A DNA stretch of 54,551 bases from Tenebrionibacter intestinalis. Its GTDB lineage: Bacteria > Pseudomonadota > Gammaproteobacteria > Enterobacterales > Enterobacteriaceae. Position 1 is the stretch's first letter. The number at the start of each line of letters is the position of its first letter. Positions 17,247 through 25,765 of this stretch are shown here, one piece after another. The notes beneath the pieces were generated by a model, which worked only from the letters and a program-made list of their open reading frames with translations, was not told the origin of the DNA and ran no database searches. The DNA lies in contig NZ_JAEPBH010000033.1 of the NCBI RefSeq assembly GCF_016632365.1, positions 1-54,551 of the forward strand, in the 5' to 3' direction. The position numbers and the translations under genes were made by a program.

Positions 17247-18209
17247 TTATTCACCACCGCAGGTCTTCCGGTAATGTTCATTAATCAACATTTCCAGCAT
17301 ATCGCTGATACGAACCCCGCTACGATCAGCCATAAAGTCGAGTCGCGTTTTGGTTTCGTTCTTAAGATATGTGTTCAGCGCTTTTTTATCAGTACGGGAC
17401 TGGCGTAGCTTTTGTTGGTTCCAGGCTTTATTGAGGTTCAGGAGAAACAAACGTTTTGAGTCTGGGGCATTGTCCCATAAATCCAGCGCTGCACGCAGGG
17501 CAAGGTTACGCTCTGTATGACTGAGAGGAGTAAACCATGTTGTTAACCCACCGGAGGTCATACTCAGTTCCTCCAGGGTACTGATGCTGACTTTCTGTAC
17601 TTTACTCAGGTTGTTCCACGCCCACAATACAGCGTCCTCTTCATCCGGCAACCATTTTAGCGGGAGTGGTTTGCTGTAAATATTTTTCCACTTGTCTTTA
17701 AGTCTCTCCATGACCTGTTTTTTTAAATACGTCACAGGGGGAGGCGTGATGATAATGCGATCAAATATATGACCTATGATATTCACCCGTTCCCTGTGAT
17801 TGACTGGAGACAGAGATAATCCGAAATGTGTATACCAGTTTGGACCGTATAGTGTATTTCCATTTCGGGTAATCCCAAAATTTTCATCGCTAACTTTACA
17901 GAGGTAACCCCACAACCAGAATGTAGCTCGCTCATCCTGATTCAGCCAGTCAAAACTATCCAGTGGCAGAATGTTTTCTTCCCTGCCCATTTCCATATCC
18001 TGGAGCAACCTTATCTGTTGCTCTTTATCCGGAATGTATTGATTAATAAGTTCATTTAATACTTTTCTGCAACTTTCTGCATCCTGTCGTGGAATGTTTC
18101 TGGTGTCGATTCGGTTATTCGTCATCAGCCAGTCAGCATAATAATTGCAAATCCGCATATCCCGACTTTTTATAATTCCCTGACTTCCATTGTAGAAATT
18201 AACTGCCAT
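17247..18209 (-). CDS. Hypothetical protein with RHH-like C-terminus
   Basis: A 320-aa soluble protein, not recognised over most of its length. The last 45 residues (LKNETKTRLDFMADRSGVRISDML to the end) fit the strand-helix-helix pattern of ribbon-helix-helix DNA-binding domains. ATG 18209 has AAGGA upstream. Tandem TTTAGTGGT repeats lie 38-58 bp upstream, where a self-regulating RHH protein would bind. The gene stands alone, with about 145 bp between it and the GTPase. Confidence 0.7.
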   Translation of the reverse strand: MAVNFYNGSQGIIKSRDMRICNYYADWLMTNNRIDTRNIPRQDAESCRKVLNELINQYIPDKEQQIRLLQDMEMGREENILPLDSFDWLNQDERATFWLWGYLCKVSDENFGITRNGNTLYGPNWYTHFGLSLSPVNHRERVNIIGHIFDRIIITPPPVTYLKKQVMERLKDKWKNIYSKPLPLKWLPDEEDAVLWAWNNLSKVQKVSISTLEELSMTSGGLTTWFTPLSHTERNLALRAALDLWDNAPDSKRLFLLNLNKAWNQQKLRQSRTDKKALNTYLKNETKTRLDFMADRSGVRISDMLEMLINEHYRKTCGGE

Positions 18210-19839
18210 TATTAATTCCTTTGTTTTTAAACTACATTGTAGTGATTTTAGTGGTGTGTTTAGTGGTCACACAGTAGCATGGATACGGTTTTACAGTCAC
18301 TAAAAAACACATCTGGTAGTCAGATTGAGGTTCAGTGGTGGTTTTAAGTGGGTATTTAAAAGGTGATAGCGTGGTGTGAGTGTAGTCGTTAATGTTATTA
18401 AATTTCTTTCTAATACCTTGTTTTCTGGTTTTTATCTTCAATATTCCCTTTGTGAAAGGCGCATCTTAGCTACCCGATCATCCTTGTGTACACGCGCTTT
18501 TTCATCCCCATCATGGTGCCTGGTTCGCTGCTGGATACATTTTTGGCATCAGGTATGGTTACCCTGGTATAGTTTCACTTCATTGCTCAGAATCAGGGAG
18601 ATGGCTTCTGTGAGCTGTGGAAATTTGGGCGTTATAGTGGTTGAGGTTATTTGAGGCGACAAAGTGTCTTTTTTTTGGTTGTTGGTAAAGATAATTCCAG
18701 AGTGAACGTGCATGGCTTTTATCGCGTATAGACCAGGCCTGACGTAACCTGCTCTGGTATTGCAGTCAGGCCCGATGTGTTGGATTGGTATTAATATAAT
18801 AAAGAAGGGGGTGTCTTTATAGTTCAACAACAGTTAATACAAGCGTATTGCATCAGAAGGGTGAGTGATAGCTAAGAAAAGAATGTCATCTGAAAGGGAG
18901 TGTTACTGTTAAGAAGAGTGTTACCGATGATATCAGTCGGTAGTTAAGGTTATTTATCAGATAGTACCTGAACTCAGTGATATCCCTATGTCAGGCAACA
19001 AGGTGAGATAGTTACCCTGAGATAAGGCTGCGTAAACGAGTAAATACGTTAGATATTAAAAGTAGTGATATTGTTGCTGGTGTATAAACCTTCAGGGAAG
19101 GTAGCACAGTTGATAATATTACCGGCGGATGGACTGAGCGTATGGCAGCGTTATACGAAGTGTAAATACATAGTGAGCGCTATGGTATGAGTCTGTCTGC
19201 CAGGTATGTTATTACGGGAGCTGGCTATGACAGGTCATGCAATAATCAATTCAGTTAAAAGGATTGTGTTAACCCGCAGGGTATGTACCGGTGTATTGAT
19301 TACATCAACGATACCATAATCCAGGTCTGTAGCCTGTGTCGGGAGTCATAACCCATGCATATACCGTAGATCCGATAACGAAGTCGAAGGTTGCTTATTG
19401 CTACCAATAAAGCTGCCTGTGCATGGGGTACGATTAACACATTAGCGGGAATTATTTGATAAGCGGTAGCGTTATAATCCCTGGATATCACAGAGGCTTT
19501 CTGTAATCCCCTGTAATCGCATAAAAGCTAACGCTAACAGAAATCTGTGAATGGCTTGGGTATATTGAACCTGACGCGTTACAGCGCGTTTTAGAAGATG
19601 ATATAAACCGCTGTTGGCTGACCAGAACGTTAATATCCGTTTCTGCATTGTTATCGGCAGGTTGGGTAATGTCCGGGCGTTTAATCAAACGGGGGAAGAC
19701 GTTACCGGTTAATCATTTTTCATGCCGGGAGGCACACCGTTTGTCCCGGGGAGGGATCTGGGTGATGCAGCGTGCTCTCCGGGTTATCGCTGGCAGCCAG
19801 TCCTGGAACAGAAAGCGCTATCCGGATTTCTCGGCGTTA
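18210..19839. other. 1.6-kb stretch with no convincing gene
   Basis: Every frame on both strands is broken by frequent stops, and the few frames of 60-100 codons lack ribosome-binding sites and family signatures. The composition is unusual, with recurring GTTA/TAAC and GATA words between 18840 and 19640. It could contain an untranslated RNA, replication or partition sites, or strongly decayed genes. Its right end reaches the 3' end of the OLD nuclease gene. Confidence 0.5.
18238..18267. repeat. Tandem AGTGGT repeats upstream of the RHH-like gene
   Basis: TTTAGTGGT occurs at 18247-18255 and 18259-18267 (12-bp period), preceded by a degenerate TGTAGTGAT at 18238-18246. A further AGTGGT lies at 18334-18339. 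Direct repeats with about one helical turn spacing just upstream of a probable RHH protein suggest an operator. Confidence 0.5.
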
Positions 19840-21666
19840 CTACTGAAGCATGTCACGTATCCTCCGCATCCAGCCGACAACTTCTCCCTCCGGATCGCGC
19901 TTATGGATGCGGGCGGCAGTCATCAACGGGAACGCCCGTTCTGCCAGTCGGGCTTTGGCGGCGTTATCCTTCATCACACCGTCAAAGCGTTGTGCCAGTG
20001 AATAGGCTTCTGCAAACACTTTAGGGGTAGCTTTACCGCCGACAGGATGGTCGGTGACGTCGATCATCACACCAAAAGCTTCGTGAATGGCATCAGGATG
20101 AAGATAGCTTTCGACCTCGTGTTTTAGTGTCTGAGCCGCCCAGCATCCTTTGGCCCGTGCATTAACGGCATTGACTGCTTCAGCATAAGCAGGAACATCA
20201 CGATCGTAGATATGAATTTCTCTGCGGTTCAGGGCACGTAGATAATTTTCATTGACCCAGTGCTTGAGCGTTCCCCCACCCAGTACGATAAACGCCACAC
20301 GTTCATCACTCTCCAGGTCAGGAAGGGTGTTGTCTTCTGCATGTAGCGCTTTACTGAGAGCCTTAAAAGCGGCGACATCGGTCGGTCCTTCGACACAGAA
20401 CAGCAGTCTGACCCGGTTGTCTGGTGTGACGCCCAGTGTATCTGTGACGATGCCGAAAACATCAGCACCAGCCTGAATGGTCGGCTGCGCGGTTTCAGCA
20501 TCACGGGAAACAAAGCGAATGCTGTCACCTGGTAGCTCTGCCGCAAAGCCGGGACTGTGCGTGGTAAGGATAACCTGACAGCCGGCTTCGAGAGACAGAG
20601 ATTTGAATGACTCTATCAGGATCCGCTGGTAATTGGGATGCTGTGAGGTTTCAGGCTCTTCAATGGCGTAGATGATACTGCGGCGATTGCTGGACTTCAG
20701 TCGCCGTTCTGCTTCGGCTTTAAAAAAGCTGACCAGCACCAGACGACGGACCCCACTACCGCGTTTATTCAGCGGGATCCCCCCATCCGTGTTAAGACCT
20801 ACAGAGAACAGCCCCTGCCATTTTGACTGTGTGGGAGGGGTAAATTCAGGGGTAAGCTCACTTGCCAGGCCCGGCTCAATGGTCTTCAGCGCTTCATGTG
20901 TATTTCGGGCAATCTCTTCAGCTTTTTGCTGCACCTTCAACTGGATCCTGGCTATGTCTTCCTGGACCTCCGCCAGTGCTGCAGTAATCGCCGCTTTCAT
21001 CGGGCTTTGTACTTCATCGTCGGAATCCCGGCTACTTCTGTCGCTCTGGAAGAGAGCGAACATGGGCAACCAGCCCTCTATTTGCTCCCAGATACGCTTT
21101 GTGTCCTCTTTGGCTTTGCTGACGGGAAGCTGTGTTTCCGTCAGTTGAAGATCTGCTGAGGCGGCCCATATAGCTTTTCGCATCCCGGGATTCCCCTTAA
21201 GCGAAACACTGAGCCCCAGCGCTTTCACCCTGGCCTGAAGTTCTTTTTCCTTCAGTTCCAGAAGGTTCTCAAAACCAGCAGCCGCGGGATGGTTTGCAAT
21301 GACAAAAATCTCGGCGGTCGGCTTTTTGTTACTGCAGTTAAAGATTTTACGGATTTTCAGTGAGCCGTTTCCCGTCAGCAGAAACTCTTCCTGGAGGGTA
21401 GTTTCCGCGCCAGAGTCGAGTGTGAGGGAAGGGGGAAGCTCAATAAACTCACAGGTGATCTCCACATTGTCCTGTCCGCTGTGGATACAGGCATCGCCTT
21501 TTTCGATAGATACCACACTGTTGTTGAAGAAGATCTCCAGCGCTTCAAGGATCGTCGATTTGCCAATATCGTTGCGTCCGACAAAGGTTGTCAGGTCATC
21601 AAACTCAACGCTTACTTCTTGTGCATAACAGCGAAAATTTTTAACTGCCACACTTTTCAGTCGCAT
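19840..21666 (-). CDS. OLD-family ATPase/TOPRIM endonuclease
   Basis: A 608-aa protein combining an SMC-like ABC ATPase and a C-terminal TOPRIM nuclease. Walker A is GRNDIGKST (residues 30-38), the Walker B/D-loop region is YAIEEPETSQHPNYQ (about 335), and the TOPRIM glutamate/Asp motif is CVEGPTDVAAF (about 445), followed by IHIYDRDVPAY. OLD proteins include P2 Old and GajA of the Gabija defence system; no UvrD-like helicase partner is adjacent, so this looks like a stand-alone (class 1) OLD. An anti-phage role is likely but inferred. ATG 21666 is chosen because it begins MRLKSVAVKNFR, the usual start; the extension to 21810 is not supported. Confidence 0.88.
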   Translation of the reverse strand: MRLKSVAVKNFRCYAQEVSVEFDDLTTFVGRNDIGKSTILEALEIFFNNSVVSIEKGDACIHSGQDNVEITCEFIELPPSLTLDSGAETTLQEEFLLTGNGSLKIRKIFNCSNKKPTAEIFVIANHPAAAGFENLLELKEKELQARVKALGLSVSLKGNPGMRKAIWAASADLQLTETQLPVSKAKEDTKRIWEQIEGWLPMFALFQSDRSSRDSDDEVQSPMKAAITAALAEVQEDIARIQLKVQQKAEEIARNTHEALKTIEPGLASELTPEFTPPTQSKWQGLFSVGLNTDGGIPLNKRGSGVRRLVLVSFFKAEAERRLKSSNRRSIIYAIEEPETSQHPNYQRILIESFKSLSLEAGCQVILTTHSPGFAAELPGDSIRFVSRDAETAQPTIQAGADVFGIVTDTLGVTPDNRVRLLFCVEGPTDVAAFKALSKALHAEDNTLPDLESDERVAFIVLGGGTLKHWVNENYLRALNRREIHIYDRDVPAYAEAVNAVNARAKGCWAAQTLKHEVESYLHPDAIHEAFGVMIDVTDHPVGGKATPKVFAEAYSLAQRFDGVMKDNAAKARLAERAFPLMTAARIHKRDPEGEVVGWMRRIRDMLQ

Positions 21667-21911
21667 GTCTTTTCCCTTTTGATGAAACAGCTCAGTTGAA
21701 CTGCCCGTTATTCTACCGGGCAGGTGAACATTTTTATTGACGGCTGTTTGATTTATCTCCTGATTTAAGCGAACAGCACCGCGCAGGGTGACGATATTTT
21801 CATGTGGCACACGGCAATCCGCTCTGGCATTGCGATGGCAGGGTTCCCGAAAAGTTTTTTTTTACAGCACCGGTAATGGTTATGAACGATAACCCACCGG
21901 AGTCCATTTTG

Positions 21912-22481
21912 ATGAGTTACAAATACGACCCTTACTGGCAGCAACGCATCGCCGATACCTTCAGTTGCGCACTTAACGCTTACACCCGCTTACTGGCCCT
22001 GCGTGTTGACCTCCGTCTGCCGGATATGCCAGCGGCCACCGATGCGGCCGTTATCTCCCGCTTCACCGATGCTCTGAAAGCCCGCATTGCTGCCCTTCAG
22101 GCGCGTCAACGTCGCGAGGGAAAACGCGTCTGGCCGACCACGCTACGTTTTGTCTGGGCGCGGGAGTTTGGTGAAATCAAAGGGAAGAAGCATTACCACG
22201 CGGTGCTGTTGCTGAATCGCGATACGTGGTGCGGGCCGGGGGATTACAAAGACCCGGATTCGCTTGCAGGAATGATTAAACAGGCGTGGTGCAGTGCCCT
22301 GAAGGTGGATGCACAGGCGCATGCTGTTCTGGCCCGCTTCCCGAAGAGCCCGGTGTCCTGGCTGACGCGCGGCAATACCGCAGAGCTTCAACAGGCGCTG
22401 GCACAGGCCGCTTATCTTGCCAAACGCGAAACCAAAGAGACCGGCGATGGTGAGCGTAACTTCGGCTGCAGCCGGGGCTGA
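21912..22481 (+). CDS. YfjJ/YagK-like (inovirus Gp2 family) protein
   Basis: A 189-aa protein with the Gp2-family pattern: LLALRVDLRLPD near the N-terminus, RFVWAREFGEIKGKKHYHAVLLLNRD in the middle (the HYHAVLLLN motif resembles the HUH-like region of rolling-circle proteins) and SWLTRGNTAELQQALAQAAYLAKRETKE at the end. Its role in islands is unknown. ATG 21912 is preferred for the GGAG nine bases upstream. The gene is divergent from the OLD nuclease and precedes alpA. Confidence 0.8.
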   Translation: MSYKYDPYWQQRIADTFSCALNAYTRLLALRVDLRLPDMPAATDAAVISRFTDALKARIAALQARQRREGKRVWPTTLRFVWAREFGEIKGKKHYHAVLLLNRDTWCGPGDYKDPDSLAGMIKQAWCSALKVDAQAHAVLARFPKSPVSWLTRGNTAELQQALAQAAYLAKRETKETGDGERNFGCSRG

Positions 22482-22634
22482 ACATACTCCCACGCACATA
22501 TTCAGCCGGCCTGATGATACGGGGCCGGTAATTTTTAACAGGCAATCCCTATTCTCTGAGGCGAGCCGGCATGTCCATGACTCAACGACACCGGACGTCT
22601 CCCGACAGCTATTCCTCAGAGGGAGATAACGACC

Positions 22635-22862
22635 ATGACCACACTTAACACAAACCACACCCCCCTGCTTTGCGCAGAAGACCCGCTCATCGATATGACT
22701 TTTATTACTACTTACACCGGGATGACGGATAAGTGGTTCTACAAACTGATTGGCGACGGGCTGTTTCCCGGACCTATCAAGCTGGGCCGCAGCTCCCGCT
22801 GGCGCAGAAGCGAGGTGGAAACCTGGATGCAGCAGCGTATTGCAGATTCCCGTGGCGGCTGA
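22635..22862 (+). CDS. AlpA-family transcriptional regulator
   Basis: A 75-aa MerR-like helix-turn-helix protein of the AlpA family. Signature: FITTYTGMTDKWFYKLIGDGLFPGPIKLGRSSRWRRSEVETWM. In CP4-57 AlpA activates the integrase gene and excision. Here no intact integrase is visible in the window, so its target may be lost or lie elsewhere. ATG 22635 has GAGGGAG upstream. It lies 17 bp before a small zinc-ribbon gene. Confidence 0.92.
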   Translation: MTTLNTNHTPLLCAEDPLIDMTFITTYTGMTDKWFYKLIGDGLFPGPIKLGRSSRWRRSEVETWMQQRIADSRGG

Positions 22863-22879
22863 GCAGACGAGGTCTCCTG

Positions 22880-23014
22880 ATGGAAAAACAACGCCGAACC
22901 AAACCACAAAACTTCCCGGAGCGCTGGAAGTGTCCCCGTTGCCGGCGACAGTATTGTGGAGCCAGACCCTGCCCTGTTTGTTTTCGAACCCTCGTCACAT
23001 CTGCACAACCGTAA
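22880..23014 (+). CDS. 44-aa zinc-ribbon peptide
   Basis: A short ORF beginning MEKQRRTKPQNFPERWKCPRC. It carries two knuckles, CPRC and CPVC, plus another Cys between them: a minimal zinc-ribbon. GAGG lies eight bases upstream of the ATG, and the gene directly follows alpA. Tiny and of unknown function, it resembles the C-terminal Cys-rich part of the two larger zinc-ribbon proteins that follow. Confidence 0.6.
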   Translation: MEKQRRTKPQNFPERWKCPRCRRQYCGARPCPVCFRTLVTSAQP

Positions 23015-23152
23015 CCCTGGTGGTCTGCCGTGACTGAATACCACGAAACATCTTCCGCTAACGCATAACTGACCCGCCATTCATCCCCTGCCACGCTGCC
23101 CATACCGGGACGGCTGACGCCTGCGTGTTGTCTGGCGGTAAGGAGCACCACA

Positions 23153-23575
23153 ATGTATGCCAAATCTTTCATCGCCCTTGACGGTAATGGTCGACTCACC
23201 GGAGCCAGAACGGCACAACAGTATCCGTATGACCGCTACACCTGCCACCTTTGCGGCAGTGCGCTGCAGTACCACCCTGATTACGACGCAGGACGACCAT
23301 GGTTTGAACACCGGTCCGACATGCTGACAGATAACGGGCGACAGCATTGTCCGTATGTCAGACCAGAGCCGGGGGAGGCCCGTCATATCCGGAAACTTAA
23401 ATGTTATATACCGGATGCCCGTCCGCTGGTTTACCGGAATGACTGGCACTGCAGTGGCTGCGACAGCAATTACCATGGCGAGCGCTACTGCCTGAGCTGC
23501 CGGACCGGTGAGTTCAGCAGGACACTCTCTGATGCTGAAATCCATACTGCAGAGGTAACGGCATGCGCGTACTGA
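23153..23575 (+). CDS. Putative zinc-ribbon protein, copy 1
   Basis: A 140-aa protein with paired Cys motifs: YTCHLCGSALQYH (residues about 29-41), RQHCPYV, and C-terminal WHCSGCDSNYHGERYCLSCRTGEF. The conserved PWFEHRSDML segment also recurs in the next gene. It belongs to the putative zinc-ribbon proteins seen in enterobacterial islands; function unknown. It overlaps the next gene by 13 bp. Confidence 0.75.
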   Translation: MYAKSFIALDGNGRLTGARTAQQYPYDRYTCHLCGSALQYHPDYDAGRPWFEHRSDMLTDNGRQHCPYVRPEPGEARHIRKLKCYIPDARPLVYRNDWHCSGCDSNYHGERYCLSCRTGEFSRTLSDAEIHTAEVTACAY

Positions 23576-23979
23576 AATGTTACCTTGCAAATGACCGCGA
23601 AGGTCACTTTGTGACGGCCGGTGAGGCCATGAGCGCACCGGGGCAAATATGGAGTTGTGCTTCCTGTGGTTGTCGTCTAGTGCTGCATGCCAGCACGTTC
23701 AGCGACCCGGCGTGGTTTGAGCACGATACGCTGGCCGTGGCCCGGGATGTGCTGATGAACTGCGCTCATCTCGACCCCGAAGTGAAAGCCGAAGCCCGGT
23801 ACAGGAAGCTGCGCAATATGCTCAACGGACTGGATGCAGCTGTGATGACGCTGTCCTGGTACTGTGTGTGGTGCGGTGACCATTATCAGGGGGGGAAGCA
23901 CTGTTACCGGTGCCAGACCGGTATCTACAGCATCGAAGAAGTGAACTGGCAGAGAAACTACTGCTGCAGTACCGGATAG
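23563..23979 (+). CDS. Putative zinc-ribbon protein, copy 2
   Basis: A 138-aa paralogue of the preceding protein with the same layout: WSCASCGCRLVLH near residue 30, PAWFEHDTLAV, the Cys of LMNCAHLDPE, and WYCVWCGDHYQGGKHCYRCQTGIY at the end. The start codon (23563) lies inside the end of copy 1, so the two are likely co-translated. Tandem divergence of a duplicated gene is the simplest explanation. Confidence 0.75.
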   Translation: MRVLKCYLANDREGHFVTAGEAMSAPGQIWSCASCGCRLVLHASTFSDPAWFEHDTLAVARDVLMNCAHLDPEVKAEARYRKLRNMLNGLDAAVMTLSWYCVWCGDHYQGGKHCYRCQTGIYSIEEVNWQRNYCCSTG

Positions 23980-24057
23980 TCTTCTCCCGTCTTTATGAAC
24001 CCGATACCGCCGCACAGGCGGTGTCCTCCCTGATTTAACCCAAAGAGAGTTTGCATT

Positions 24058-24606
24058 TTGAATCATTCTTACACACGGGCATCGGATGATGTCAGCGCGG
24101 ATGCCGTCAGCACGCGTGCGTTTCTGCAGCAGGCCGTTGACCATTACCCGCGACTGGCGGCATTCTGCTTTACGCTGAAATTGCCGTATCGTGAAGCCAT
24201 GAGCGAATACCGTTCATTGATTCTGCGTTTTCATACTGAAGTCTGGCAGCGCACCGGCGAATATTCGCGTCAGCGTCAGCAGGTGCGCCAGAGTTCACCG
24301 CCAACGATCCTGCGATGGATGTGGGAGTCTGCCAGTGCACCAGAGTACAAAATAGTGCTGCTGATGAATCTTGATACGCTGGGGGCCTGGCGCGATGAGG
24401 TCGTACAGCAGGAGATTAGCGGGATACTCAGAGAGGCATGGCGCACTGTGACGGGTACTGATAGCAACGTCACCAGTATGGCGTCTTTCATTATCAGTCG
24501 CACAGAAAGATGTTCATTTTCACAGCCATTCAGTCAGCTACAGACCAGGGTGAATGAAATGGTATCTCCCGTGATGACAGCCAGAACGGGTGTGGTTTGT
24601 CCGTGA
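24058..24606 (+). CDS. Second YfjJ/Gp2-like protein
   Basis: A 182-aa protein starting with TTG (24058), about ten bases after AAGAGAG. The middle LRWMWESASAPEYKIVLLMNLDTLGAW and the following region EIISGILREAWRTVTG-like sequence parallel the first Gp2-like protein (RFVWAREF...HAVLLLNRDTW...GMIKQAWCSAL), so the two are distant paralogues. The HYH motif is replaced (EYK), which may mean loss of any metal or nuclease function. Function unknown. Confidence 0.65.
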   Translation: MNHSYTRASDDVSADAVSTRAFLQQAVDHYPRLAAFCFTLKLPYREAMSEYRSLILRFHTEVWQRTGEYSRQRQQVRQSSPPTILRWMWESASAPEYKIVLLMNLDTLGAWRDEVVQQEISGILREAWRTVTGTDSNVTSMASFIISRTERCSFSQPFSQLQTRVNEMVSPVMTARTGVVCP

Positions 24607-24712
24607 ACGTAATGGTCTCTGTAAACAAAGGAGATGGCAGTTAATTCAGGTCTGAAAATATGCACCTTATCCCGGTCTTCCCCGTTCTCTGCTGCGCCGA
24701 TATAATTTTTGA

Positions 24713-25315
24713 ATGAAAAAAACTCACGATACCTTACCCCCGGAACAAACCGTCGCGGCACTGGCACATTTTGCCTGGTGCGCACTGGTCGCCTTACGTA
24801 CCGCTCAGCAGGATGGTCAGGCGCTGTCGCCACTCAGCATGCATGCATTTTTACTGCGCTGGTTAACGGTGGCGTATAAACAAAAACGGTTTCCGCGTGC
24901 AATCGCATCCGATATTGAGAGTATGGTGGTACTGGGGCGCCAGAAAGGTCTTGCCGCGGGCTTATTCAACCGTCTGGAATATTTGTGGGTATCCTGTACA
25001 GGGCCGGTGACCGCTCAGTCGGATTTGTACCGGCTGACTTACGTGATTGAACAGCTTAAATCAGAGGGCTGGGTCAATGCAGTGGTGAGTGACCGGGAGT
25101 GGGGCACTGAAGCCCTGACTGAAGAATATCGTGATATTGATGCGCTGCTGGTAAGAAAATCGGCACTGACCGATGGATTTTCTAATGAAGGCAAACTGGT
25201 TGCGCCGGTTGAATTTCAGGTGACGGGCAACCTGTCAGCATGTATGGCGGTTTTCCTGGTCCATGCACTCCCTGCTGTCGTGCTGAAGCCTGACAGGATC
25301 GCCATACAGCTCTGA
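24713..25315 (+). CDS. DUF2913 family protein
   Basis: A 200-aa soluble protein of the DUF2913 family, common in enterobacterial islands. Signatures: LAHFAWCALVALRTAQQDGQALSPL (about residues 16-40), FLLRWLTVAYKQKRFPR, the LEYLWVSCTGPVTAQSDLYRLTYVIEQLKSEGWVNAVVSDR block, and the late APVEFQVTGNLS. Function unknown. It is the last island gene before the type VI secretion cluster. Confidence 0.88.
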   Translation: MKKTHDTLPPEQTVAALAHFAWCALVALRTAQQDGQALSPLSMHAFLLRWLTVAYKQKRFPRAIASDIESMVVLGRQKGLAAGLFNRLEYLWVSCTGPVTAQSDLYRLTYVIEQLKSEGWVNAVVSDREWGTEALTEEYRDIDALLVRKSALTDGFSNEGKLVAPVEFQVTGNLSACMAVFLVHALPAVVLKPDRIAIQL

Positions 25316-25765
25316 TAGTTAATGAAACGTTTTCTTCCGGGACATGAAACCGCTTTTGTTCCTGATGTTTTCCTTATCGCTACTGCTGTATTTCCCACAT
25401 GAAGCAAAGCTATGACTTTCTGAACCTTTTATCTCTTTCTGATCTAAAACCATATCTTTAAAAAACATGGGTAATTTAATTCCCCTGATATTGATATAAA
25501 TCAATTTAAGATCATTTTATTAACAATTGTCCGTTTGTTTTTACTACTGCGACATAAATGTTTGTTTTGTGTGCTAGTGGTAGTTCATTTTACTGGCATG
25601 ATAGTGCAATTCGCTACTAACATTTAGTGGAAAATTCTTAAGAATTTTCTCTATTCCGATTAAAGATCGGTATATTTGATCTTAAGTCGATCATTATTCT
25701 ATTATCGCGTGTAAATCACTTTAGTCTGAAAAAGTGCACGCAGCGATAAACCGAGGGATGATGAG
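25316..25765 (+). promoter_or_regulatory. Upstream region of the T6SS operon
   Basis: About 450 bp, AT-rich and gene-free. It carries a perfect 20-bp palindrome at 25630-25649, a second inverted repeat CCGAT-TAAAG-ATCGG at 25656-25670, and a GATC-TTAAGTC-GATC element at about 25679-25693. The left half of a RcsAB-type box (TAAGAAT) is contained in the palindrome. The T6SS promoter is expected here. Confidence 0.55.
25630..25649. promoter_or_regulatory. 20-bp perfect palindrome upstream of tssB
   Basis: GAAAATTCTTAAGAATTTTC reads the same on both strands and lies 117 bp before the tssB start. Such a symmetric AT-rich site suits a dimeric regulator. It could be an Rcs-type or other operator; the regulator is not identified. 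Confidence 0.6.

Noticed and set aside
18232-18441. A 69-codon leftward frame overlapping the AGTGGT repeats
   Set aside because: It has no ribosome-binding site, is composed of simple Thr/Lys-rich sequence, and contains the presumed operator repeats.
18549-18830. A 93-codon leftward frame (phrases such as AIKAMHVHS) suggesting an Ash-like phage protein
   Set aside because: The resemblance is a few residues only, there is no good ribosome-binding site, and it sits in a region of scattered stops.
19840-21666. Gabija system assignment for the OLD nuclease
   Set aside because: No UvrD-like helicase gene is adjacent, which is required for the GajA/GajB pair.
25323-25403. A 26-codon ORF (MKRFLPGHETAF onward) after DUF2913
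   Set aside because: Too short, with no ribosome-binding site and no neighbour support.
25590-25610. A TGGCATGATAGTGCA sequence upstream of tssB resembling a sigma-54 -24/-12 promoter
   Set aside because: The spacing between GG and GC is nine bases instead of ten, and the -12 element is poor, so a sigma-54 promoter is not supported.
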